DNA of 64,000 bases from Timema cristinae. Lineage: Eukaryota > Arthropoda > Insecta > Phasmatodea > Timematidae. The stretch lies in the NCBI GenBank assembly GCA_039000515.1, contig JBCFYV010003508.1:47267265-47331264 (forward strand), read 5' to 3'. Position numbers and translations under genes: made by a program. The notes under the pieces are model-generated. The model worked only from the letters and a program-made list of their open reading frames with translations. It did no database searches and was not told the DNA's origin. Below, piece by piece: positions 43,001 through 55,000 of the stretch; within the stretch, counting starts at the first letter, position 1, and each line of letters opens with the position of its first letter.

Positions 43001-46000
43001 CTATAGGTGGAGGTATTTTACTAAACAGACCCGGCCACAGGCTGGAAACAGTTGTTGTTGATGATGATGATGATGATGATGATGAACACTTAGTCAAGTT
43101 CTTGCATACAGCCCTAGGGCTAACTCAACAACCAGACTCAGACTATTAATTTACCAGTTAACTGAATATTATAATGAATGCACGGTAACCAAAACTTAAT
43201 AAAACATTTTAGTCACCATTTCAATCTTATGTTCATATTTCCCCCCTCCCCCCAAGATTCGGAGTCAAACGCGAGATTTTTGGGTAAAATAGTTATTTAA
43301 CTAGTGTGTTGTCCTGAGCACCAGGGGTGGGGGGTGCACTGACCTACTCTGAGGGTGAAGTCCTGGCCGACCGTGTGTCTGACGAGCACACGCATCATCT
43401 TGGTGGCGAACCTGGCCAGGACGACCAGCACGTGCTCCGAGTAGGTCTGTCTAGACAGAGACAGGTTCGAGTCCCGGCGACCGGGGTCCAGACCGCAGGC
43501 AGCCATGTACGTCCAACCCGCCATCTTGATCTTCTCGACCCGCAGACAGCTCGGGTCGAACAGCAGCTGCGGACAAACGTCACGATTGAAGGAGAGAGGA
43601 ACGAGCTTTCATGTATTCATACGCCAAGTCATGTTATACTCAGCTATCACTTTTGACAAATGCTATCAATACTTAATATTATCATATTAATATCATTATA
43701 ACCGTGGTTATCATTATAACATATGGTGTAGGGAAGGGGAAGGTAGAATTTAGAAGAAATATAACCTCATTTGAAGAAGGGAAAATGAGGAAACAATTGA
43801 GGAAAAACACCTTCAGTCCACCAGGCCAAGATTCAAACCCTGACCTTCTCATCTCGGGAAAGACCAGACGATACACCTTATTGTGGATTCACACTCTCAC
43901 TGAAGAACAATCGCAGAACAGAAACGTAGTCACGTGACGAGCTCTAAGCCAATCACAACATTTCCGCTTAATCCGTGCCAGCTGTTCTGCTGAAGTTCAA
44001 CTCTTCTCTACTCTGTCCGCTCAGCTGGAGAAGTTCGGCACTGGTGAACCAATCAAATCTCGGTGCCAGCCATCTCACATCAGTGCGCATGCGCTGTAGA
44101 ACTAGAAGCGAGCAGACAGCTCCGTTGTCCGTTGTGAGGAGATTTGTAATAACCCGTCAATGTAAAGCTTGTATCGATGTATTGATTGAGCCCCGACACA
44201 GCGTTATAATTTGAAAACATACATCGGGAGAATGATCTAGAATATATGTTTATCCACTAGGAGATAAAATATGTTGATAATCAGCTGTTTTAAGTTGCAA
44301 TGCTCATGGTCAACAGAGAACGAGTGTGAGTTGCTGTCTCACTCAAACAGATTCTGCAGCTCTCTATTTTCAGCAAACGTGTGAATCAGTCTACGTTCCC
44401 AACTAAGTCACACATGATGTGGTTCCAGAGATAGCCCACCTTATCAAAGTCACACATGATGTGATTCCAGAGATAGCCCACCTTATCAAAGTCACATATG
44501 ATGTGATTCCAGAGATAGCCACTTATCAAGTCACATATGATGTGATTCCAGAGATAGCCCACCTTATCAAAGTCACATATGATGTGATTCCAGAGATAGC
44601 CCACCTTATCAAAGTCACATATGATGTGATTCCAGAGATAGCCCACCTTATCAAAGTCACACATGATGTGATTCCAGAGATAGCCCACCTTATCAAAGTC
44701 ACATATGATGTGATTCCAGAGATAGCCACCTTATCAAAGTCACATATGATGTGATTCCAGAGATAGCCCACTTATCAAAGTCACATATGATGTGATTCCA
44801 GAGATAGCCCACCTTATCAAAGTCACACATGATGTGATTCCAGAGATAACCCACCTTATCAAAGTCACACATGATGTGATTCCAGAGATAACCCACCTTA
44901 TCAAAGTCACATATGATGTGGTTGAGCACGATGAGACTGGTCCTCTGGTTGTTCCCATATGGGTTGTCCTCGTCCCAGAGAGCGTAGCCCGTTATGGTCG
45001 CGAACATGACGGCCACTGTGTTATACTCCTCGTGGTATAACTCCCCGTACGATCTGTTAGTGTTCAGGTACAGTTTGGCTGCAACAGTTCCATGTCGACA
45101 TTCTATTTAATCATCGAGGGACGGTATTTCGACCTACCTACAGATAGAGTCGCTCCTAACAATTCTCTACCTGGAGCTACAGATGAAATGGTTCAACCGG
45201 TTTCCTTCAAACTTTATATTTAGATGTAAGGAGTATACTAGATGTCATATTACAATCATTTTACAGAAACGCTTTTATAGCATCTCACACCTTCATGGCC
45301 GTAGTCAGGAGGGTGAGGTGAGGGGTTGTAGGTCCAAATCCCTCCCTCCCCCCAAATTTAACAAGCAAAATATATATGGCTTGATTTATGGTTCAAACAA
45401 TATCAAAATTAAGGCACAAGTAGAAATTATGACTGTGTTTACCATAAAAAAAACCACTTCAGAGTGCTTCTAGAGGTGTTTAATATTTATAGTTTTTCAT
45501 AGCTTTCAGCAGTTAGGGGGTTAAGTTGCAAAAAACAACAAGCATTTTATAAGAGCTTCTAGAGCTGTTTTCCGGCAATTGCGGGATGTGCCCACCAGAC
45601 CCCCCCCCCCCCCCCCTGAAATTATTAGCTGGCTAAGGCCTTTCAAACCTTATAAAGACCCCAGCAAATATTGTTTTGAATTAATTTAAATAGGACAGAG
45701 ACCTGTTTTAACCATAATATAAAGTGCACCATGTAATGTCCCAATTTGTAAACCTTATGTTGTTTCCAAAAGGAGGGATGAGACTTCAGTCTTAATATTT
45801 TATTTGCATTTTATATTTAAATTCGGGAATTCTCTTTATTTTATAACATTATTTTTAATTATTCGTTTTCATTTTAGAATATTTAAGCCCTTCAGGCAAT
45901 TTGGAAATCAATACATTTTATTTTATTATAAATGTGCTTCCTGGATGCGTTGGACGATGAAACCAAAACGGAAAGAGCTGATTTTGAGCTTAGTTTTTGT

Positions 46001-49000
46001 TCTAAGATAAATACACCTTTTCCTTATTACAGAGCGGTTGCGATGTCCAACCAACCAGAAAGCCAGAATTTAAACTACTCTCCTGTGATTGGTCAAGATT
46101 TTCAGTCCACTCTGGTTCAATCGTCGATATCATCGGAATTTGAAAAATACACTAGGGAGGAAACGAACCCAAGGGATGGAGACAACACGTGTGTTGCTTG
46201 TCGCCACATGTTTAATAACAATATAGTGTATGGCGACTGGGACAGTTGTACAAGCTCAAGTTGTAAATTGTGATAGTAATGACTATACAGAATACGTTCT
46301 AATAATAAATTAACATAAAGGTGATCAAAGTATATTTATTGTATAAGTGGGAATTTCCTTATTATGATAATTGCGTCGATAAGAGAAGCTGAGCTAAGAT
46401 GTTAAGATTAAAAGTTGTCGTTTCATAGAATTGTATAATTTACGATCCAAAGCGAGGCCTTTATAATTTTATAAATGGAGCCCAACAGTGGGGCTTTCAG
46501 CATATAGAATCCTCATTTAGAATTTTATAACCATGATGGAAAAGATTGAGAGAGACAAAATAAGAAATAATGTTTTACAACACAGAATAAAATGGTTCGG
46601 ACATGTGAAGAGGATGGAGATTGGTAGAGGGGTGAGGAAGTGGATGGAGAGGTAGTCGAGAGAGGACTGGGGAGGTAGTCGAGAGAGGATCGGGAGGAAG
46701 TAGATGGAGATAGGACCGGGAGGAAGATGGATGGAGGAGGTAGTCAATAGGAAGACAGATGGACGTTGTAAAGGAAGACATCCAGAGAGCCTGAAATGAT
46801 GAAGAAATGTATCTAGATAGAAAACAATGCAAGAGATTCACAAATTGTACCCGGTCTGCTGGAACAATATACTGATGATGATTATGATGATGATGATAAA
46901 GTGCACTATAAAGGTCTAATGATTGTATAACAGATGGCAGCACTAATTCAATTCGAGCTCAAATTGGACTTCCCCCCCCCCCTGTTTCCCTGGTACCCGC
47001 TATAAATCGAGTCAAAAATTGTCATTTTGGTTTAAATCCTTAAAAATTTAGGGTACCAGTTTACTGATGTTTGATTTTTTAAAAATTCTAATATGCTATT
47101 TCAAAAGTCAGTCTTGTCCAAAATGAGTGGTCTCTGTGGATGGTTCGCGTCGGACCTTACCGACGTGAACAGGCAGGATGTTTTCCAACAGCATCTTGTT
47201 GACCATGTGCGTGGTCGTCCCTTCCTCCTGTTCCACTGCCAGTTGTCTCTTCCACTTGTAGTCCAGGCGGTTCATGTACTCCGTCTGAAACAGCAACATC
47301 GCTATTTGGCGGGCCGGTAAGATTACAAACCCGCGCCGACCACGGAGGAGATAGAGGTTTTGAATCTCGTTCGGGCGTACTGAGGTTTTCCATTCTCCTT
47401 TCACACACATGCGGGTACACTTCTTATAAGTAGGCCTATAACTTTCTTAATCTCTATAATCCAAACAGGTAGTAAAACGTGGTGATAAAAAAAAATTAAA
47501 GTGTTGATTTGATGTGATTTCTATCCAACCGGAGCTGGACATGCATTCAACCCTTCGGCTGGTTAGTGTCACCTGAACCCTCTGGTAGAAATCCCATGTA
47601 CTAGAGGAGCTCAGGAATGAGATATTCTTTCTAGGCAAATGTTGATGCAGATTTTTTTTAAATCTCCCATCTATTGCTGTTCCAATTCAGGTCAAATCCA
47701 CCAGCTCACCGAGTTCGATCGGACGTAGATTGCACAGTTCCCTATCTATACCTCTATTTTGATAGGAAGCCCGTTCTGTAAGGCCTTGTTTCACACAGGA
47801 ATCCTACCCTATATTAGTATTTAGGTAGGATAAAAGGACTTCCCTACCAAAATCAGTGTTTGGCTCCAAAACAGCCAAGTTGTCAGCACTGACCTGCCTG
47901 TCCAGCAAATGCAACGTGACCGTGAGGAAGACGATGCTGAGGACGTGTGCTACCATAGGATGCATGCCCGGGTTCCACGTCTCTCCTTGCTGCAACGTCA
48001 CAGGAACACGGTTAGACACTTTCCGAGGGGAGGGGGAAACACAAGGCTTATCAACAAAACTAGATATCGCACGTTTACACGATGTTTTTTTTAGGATGAC
48101 GCGGATTACTTCCCTTTCGGGTCACCTGCAACTTTAACTCGATAATCTAAGAGTGCAGTACGAGATTGAGTTTTAAAGAAATGTAATCGCATTTACCTGG
48201 AGGAAGGACAAAAAAAAAACCGCCAAGGAAAATAGTCTTGGCACCCGATCGGGATCGAACCTAGTCTCCTCTATCTCTAAGGGAACTGCAGGTTTTATAG
48301 ATAAAATACTTATCTTCGCTCTCTCTCAGTTAACTGTTGCCAAACCACCTCTCTCTCAGTTATGTCTGAAGGTGGTGTGCTGGGGTAAGAAGGAGCTACT
48401 GGCAACATCGACTAACCAGTGTTGCAAGACTTGTCTTATATTTGAGGGGAGATTGACCATAAATAAGAGAGAATGACAACACTGTTTCCAAATAGTAACC
48501 ATGCAGTTTCCTCAGAGATGATATCCTGTGTAGCTCTGCTAATAATTTTGACGTTTTTGTTGCATCTTGCAGGTAGTTCAGAAAAATAGAAAATAGCTAT
48601 TTCTAGTATCCTTGTAAATAATTAATCTAAGAAAAACCCATAACGGCGGTTCATAGTATAAGACGTCAGACACACCAAACAATGACTGCCCATGATGATA
48701 TAAAGAGGTTACGATATCGATGATCATTCACAGTGATTGGCAGTCACTGTGTCAGTATTTCTTTCACAGCCGTGTCACGTGTGACGCTGTAGACATAGTT
48801 TCCAACAATACGTACAAGATAAACAATATTATATACAACTTATTGAACAACAAACATTCTTCTTCTTAATTATAAGCTGACTTAAAACTTTATTCTTCGT
48901 AATTAATAGCTAACTTAAAACGTTATTCTTCGTAATTAATAGCTAACTTAAAACTTTATTCTTCGCAATTAATAGCTAACTTAAAACTTTATTCTTCGCA

Positions 49001-52000
49001 ATTAATAGCCAAATTAAAACTTTATTCTTCGTAACTAATAGCTAACATAAAACTTTATTATTCGTAATAGCTAACTTAAAACTTTATTCTTCGCAATTAA
49101 TAGCCAAATTAAAACTTTATTCTTCGTAAATAATAGCTAAATTAATTTTATGAAAATAGGTGAAAACGTATGCAAGTAAAAATAAAAATACAAACTTATT
49201 TTGTAATAGAACTCGGCTTGTAAAGAATATGAACATGTTTAGAAAATGCGGCCGGTCCTTACCGAGAATAGCTCAGGGTTTAAGAACCAGACGGCCCAGG
49301 AGAAGAAGCCCACTATGAGGCAGCCAACCAGCAGCTTCAGCTGGAAATGGATCCTCAGGAACAGAAAGCTCATGATGATAACAAGACTGCACGTCTCCGT
49401 CACTTGCTGGGGGAACAGTCACATAAGATCAGTGGTGGGAGCTCTTGCTGGGGGAACAGTCACATAAGATCAGTGGTGGGTGCTCTTGCTGGGGGAACAG
49501 TCACATAAGATCAGTGGTGGGAGCTTTTGCTGGGGGAACAGTCACATAAGATCAGTGGTGGGTGCTCTTGCTGGGGGAACAGTCACATAAGATCAGTGGT
49601 GGGAGCTTTTGCTGGGGGAACAGTCATATAAGATCAGTGGTGGGAGCTCTTGCTGGGGGAACAGTCACATAAGATCAGTGGTGGGAGCTTTTTCTGGGGG
49701 AACAGTCACATAAGATCAGTGGTGGGAGCTCTTGCTGGGGGAACAGTCACATAAGATCAGTGGTGGGAGCTTTTGCTGGGGGAACAGTCACATAAGATCA
49801 GTGGTGGGTGCTCTTGCTGGGGGAACAGTCACATAAGATCAGTGGTGGGAGCTTTTGCTGGGGGAACAGTCACATAAGATCAGTGGTGGGTGCTCTTGCT
49901 GGGGGAACAGTCACATAAGATCAGTGGTGGGAGCTCTTGCTGGGGGAACAGTCATATAAGATCAGTGGTGGGAGCTCTTGCTGGGGGAACAGTCACATAA
50001 GATCAGTGGTGGGTGCTCTTGCTGGGGGAACAGTCACATAAGATCAGTGGTGGGTGCTCTTGCTGGGGGAACAGTCACATAAGATCAGTGGTGGGAGCTC
50101 TTGCTGGGGGAACAGTCATATAAGATCAGTGGTGGGAGCTCTTGCTGGGGGAACAGTCACATAAGATCAGTGGTGGGTGCTCTTGCTGGGGGAACAGTCA
50201 CATAAGATCAGTGGTGGGAGCTCTTGCTGGGGAACAGTCATATAAGATCAGTGGTGGGTGCTCTTGCTGGGGGAACAGTCACATAAGATCAGTGGTGGGT
50301 GCTCTTGCTGGGGGAACAGTCACATAAGATCAGTGGTGGGAGCTCTTGCTGGGGGAACAGTCATATAAGATCAGTGGTGGGAGCTCTTGCTGGGGGAACA
50401 GTCACATAAGATCAGTGGTGGGTGCTCTTGCTGGGGGAACAGTCACATAAGATCAGTGGTGGGAGCTCTTGCTGGGGGAACAGTCATATAAGATCAGTGG
50501 TGGGAGCTCTTGCTGGGGGAACAGTCACATAAGATCAGTGGTGGGTGCTCTTGCTGGGGAACAGTCACATAAGATCAGTGGTGGGAGCTCTTGCTGGGGG
50601 AACAGTCATATAAGATCAGTGGTGGGTGCTCTTGCTGGGGGAACAGTCACATAAGATCAGTGGTGGGAGCTCTTGCTGGGGGAACAGTCACATAAGATCA
50701 GTGGTGGGAGCTTTTGCTGGGGGAACAGTCACATAAGATCAGTGGTGGGTGCTCTTGCTGGGGGAACAGTCACATAAGATCAGTGGTGGGAGCTTTTGCT
50801 GGGGGAACAGTCACATAAGATCAGTGGTGGGAGCTCTTGCTGGGGGAACAGTCACATAAGATCAGTGGTGGGAGCTCTTGCTGGGGGAACAGTCACATAA
50901 GATCAGTGGTGGGTGCTCGCCGGTGACGGAGGAAGATGGTTGGTCGAATTTCATTGAGGGTCATTTTTACTATTTGTTTTCACACTCTCTCCATGAAAAT
51001 ACGTCCCCATTTCCTCTAGATTTGACCTTCCGCATTTCTTAACTCATTAGTAAATAAATGAGGATAATCCAGAAGGGTGATTAAAGTTAGAGTGTAACCG
51101 TCCCCGTGGTACAGTGGTCGGAGCCCTTGACTACTGACCTAGAGGTCCTGGGTTCAATTCCCGACTGGTACCGTGGGGAATTTACTCAAGAGGGGAATAA
51201 TTCCCATGGTCAACAGGGCTTGGTTGATAAGGGTTAAGTTAGGTTAAGATCTTCATTGGCTCCACCCCCTCATACTCGCTATCACCATCACCATCACCTC
51301 ATCTCATGGTGACATGGAAATAGCCTCCCCTGAAAGGATGTACATCAGTACTTGCTAATATTTCCACAAATTGGGATACGAGTGATGCTATCACTATTAG
51401 CTAGATTGTAAGCCATATGATGGTCGATTATGTCATTTAATATGCCTTAAAAAGGTTTTATTTCAAAAGTGTCTGACGTATTATTATATTCATATCATAT
51501 TTGTAAGAAAAAATAGATAAAATTTTATATTTTCTTGAGTCCTAAAATCCTTAAATTCCCAAAGTATATGATTAAAGAATTCTCGGTTTTAAAAAATGTT
51601 CAATCTTTTTAATCAGAGTATTAAAAGAGTTGATTGTCCATTCCCAAGTTGTAATGAAGAGGCGTCTCACCCAAGGAGGTAGACATTGCGACATCAACAC
51701 TTGCTCCTCCATTGCTAATGAGAGGGTCGTCATCGTCTTGTTGAGGTTTTTCTTCCCTGCTCCACGTCTATGTCACATTCTAACTGAAACCAAACAAAGT
51801 TTCAACTTTTGACAAACTCAACATGGCGGACATTGAAACAAGAACACGGGTAAACATTGGAAATATCGTTAGTTATTAGATTCCCTAATCATCATACCAT
51901 GTGTTCTGTTTTGTTTTAGCGTGTAGCTCATGATGAGGCACAGGAATATTACCAGCTCTAGCATGTAACACAGGAATATTACCAGCTCCAGCATGTAACA

Positions 52001-55000
52001 CAGGAATATTACCAGTTCCAGCCTGGACCACAGGAATATTACCAGCTCTATCATGGACCACAGGAATATTACCAGTTTTGGCGTGTAACACAGGAATATT
52101 ACCAGTTTTGGCGTGTAACACAGGAATATTACCAGCTCCAGCATGTAACACAGGAATATTACCAGCTCCAGCATATAACACAGGAATATTACCAGTTCCA
52201 GCCTGGACCACAGGAATATTACCAGCTCTATCATGGACCACAGGAATATTACCAGTTTTGGCATGTAACGCAGGAATATTACCAGCTCCATCATGTAACA
52301 CAGGAATATTACCAGCTCCAGCATGGCGCAGCCGGTGAGAGTGGAGCACATGACGAGGTACAGGAAGATCCTCGTGGGAGAACTCCAGACCACCTTCAGA
52401 GACGACTTGTACAGGAACATGACGATCCTGTTCCGAGGGTCGTTGATCACCTCCAGCTCTTGATGAGGGTCCTGCCACTTGTTCCAGATGTAGTGCGACC
52501 AGGTGAGGGGAAGGAGGGACAGCAGGAGGCAGATGGCCACCCGAACCCCGCCCAGGGCATCCAGTGGTCGCTGTAACGGTATCAGATCAGGGATACACAT
52601 GTGGCGTGCAGTGCTGCCAGAGTAAGCAGAGTTTGCTGCTTTAAGGCACCCTGTCTCACTCCACGTCTGGGATGTGAGCATGAATGTTGATTGCGCTAAT
52701 GTGTTAGAGAAATTGTACCTGCATTTGCTTAAAGGAAGATTGAAAACTCATTTAGGTAAAAGCTATCCTAAATACACCCAAGCAGGGTTCGAACCACAAT
52801 CTCCCCTTCATCGGCATTCCAGTCTATTGCAAGAGCGACACCTTAGACCAGTCAACCAGGTGTATGCGTACTGGAATAGGTATGAGGAAGGTAGAATTTT
52901 AGAGGAAATTTACTCGCGTTTGCGTGGAGAGAGAACGGGAAACCATTTAAGATAAGACAACCCCCCTCGCCCCCCGTTAGATCTGACAGGGATTTGAACC
53001 CTGAACACTACTTTACTCTAAATCTGGCCTAACCCTAGGTTGACGAGTAAGACCATGCTATACTGGGTGACAACCTTTGAGGGAACTACAGTACTTGTGG
53101 AGGATTAGTAGATGCTGCTCTATACTAAGGGGACGGCCAGACTGGGCGAGCGCTCGAGCCGGTACAGTCTAGTTTACAGGCGCTAGGCAATATATTGTTG
53201 TTGGTTCATTGAGTGCTGGAAAACTTCTCATGTTGACATTTTTATTATTATCGATAGGTTTAGCACACTTGCTACTAACGGCCTGATTTAATTGGTAAGA
53301 TCATAAACATACTATAAATGTAAAACTTATATTTGAAATACTTCAATATTAAGTCAAATTAGGCCTTTACAAATAAGAATCACCATTAGCGTGGAGAGAG
53401 GATGGGGAAACCACATTAATAAATTACTTGTCAAAAACTACCCTCAGTTCACTGAGCCAAGATTCGAACCTTTGTCTCCCGTCGAGAGCTATCTGCTAGT
53501 GACGCGCTCGCCAGGCTGGCAAAACCCCTGGGGCTTCCATTGCAGAAACGTATACAGACAGGGTGTGGGAAGGGGGTTAAGGCGGGGAATGCCCCACTGG
53601 AAAGATGCACTCCATCACTGTTCCACCTGGGTCAGTTTTTTATTCAAGCCATATTTATATTTCCACTACCTGTGCTAGGCCTGTCGTAACTTCATATGTT
53701 TATTATCCTATATGATAGGACATGCACAGCATCGAGCTCCGACGTTTATTATACTGTAAGGGCCCGCTTTATTCCCGAGCATGGTCGACCATTATCGGGA
53801 AAAAGCCGGGCCCTTGCAAGATAAATAACAGTCCGGGAGTACTAGAATCCTATTATGAATACTAATTTAGGTTCTTAATACTAGGACGGACACAGTCTGG
53901 AACCGTTGAATTGTATATGTGAATAGTCCTGATTTCAAGTAAATGGTAGACCAGGTCGGGCACCTGGCATGCCCTTAGGGCATCAGCGAGGCTCGTGGTT
54001 AAGGCATACGAGCACAAGGTCGTGCTATGGGCAATGATTTATCCTTGTATGCCATCATGCAATGGTGGTAGCGTAGACCAAGGTCGGACCGTTGGCATGC
54101 TTAGTCCTGTTATGGCATATGTCGGATGGGTGGTAAGACAGGATACGAGCCAAGGTCGGGCCTACCTGGGCATGCTTATCCCCTGTATGGCCATCATGCC
54201 GAGGACGATGGCCAGGGCGCACCCCACGTAGAACTTGAACAGAGGGTCCGGCTGTTTGATGAAGGGCAGTTCCCACCTCAGGTCCTCGAACGTCAAACAC
54301 AGAGGGTTGATGAACTTCTCCCGGAACCTCCAGCGGCTGGACAGACAGAACACGTCGTCAGCTGGGAGCACTGCCACTCTGGGAGCTACTGCCACCTTCT
54401 GGGTATGGCACTTGGAGCTATGCACATTGGAGCTACGCCCCTCTGAGCTACGCCCACCTTCTGGGACTTGGGCACTTGGGGAGTAGGCCATTCTGAGCTA
54501 CTGGCCCCCCGGAGCTCTGGCCCACTCTGGGAGCTATGGCAATTGGAGCTACTGGCCACTCGGCTCGCCACCTTCGTGGAGCTATGGCCACCTTTGGATG
54601 AGGACTACCCCCCCCTCTGGTGCTGGAATGTCCCCCTCTGGGTGGTGTCCCCTCTGGAGGAGGACTACTCCCCCCCTCTGGGTGCTGGAAGGACTACCCC
54701 CCTTGCTGAGCTCCCCCTCTGGAATGTTTACACGAATTGCAGAACTACAACTGTCTTGCCATATTTAGATACTGCTTGTTATATCAAAATGTGGTTCAAA
54801 GCTACCAGCAGGGCTTTAAGCCATCACATTTATTTAACGTCGAGTGTATGAAGAACTCTTGCATAAAATATAAGCACTGGACATTTTAATATTAGCTCCA
54901 ACCAAATTATTGTAAGGTTGGTCACACTGATAGTGTAGACAAATGTTTTCGAGTTTGGAAACTTATAATTGCTGAGGGAACTGCGGGTTTTATGGAGAAA

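Noticed and set aside
43327..43656. Plus-strand open frames opposite cyclase exon M
   Set aside because: Shadow of a GC-rich coding exon on the minus strand. The same applies to frames opposite exons D, G, K, J and N.
51100..51180. tRNA gene
   Set aside because: Extra bases between T arm and acceptor stem, followed by a SINE-like body.
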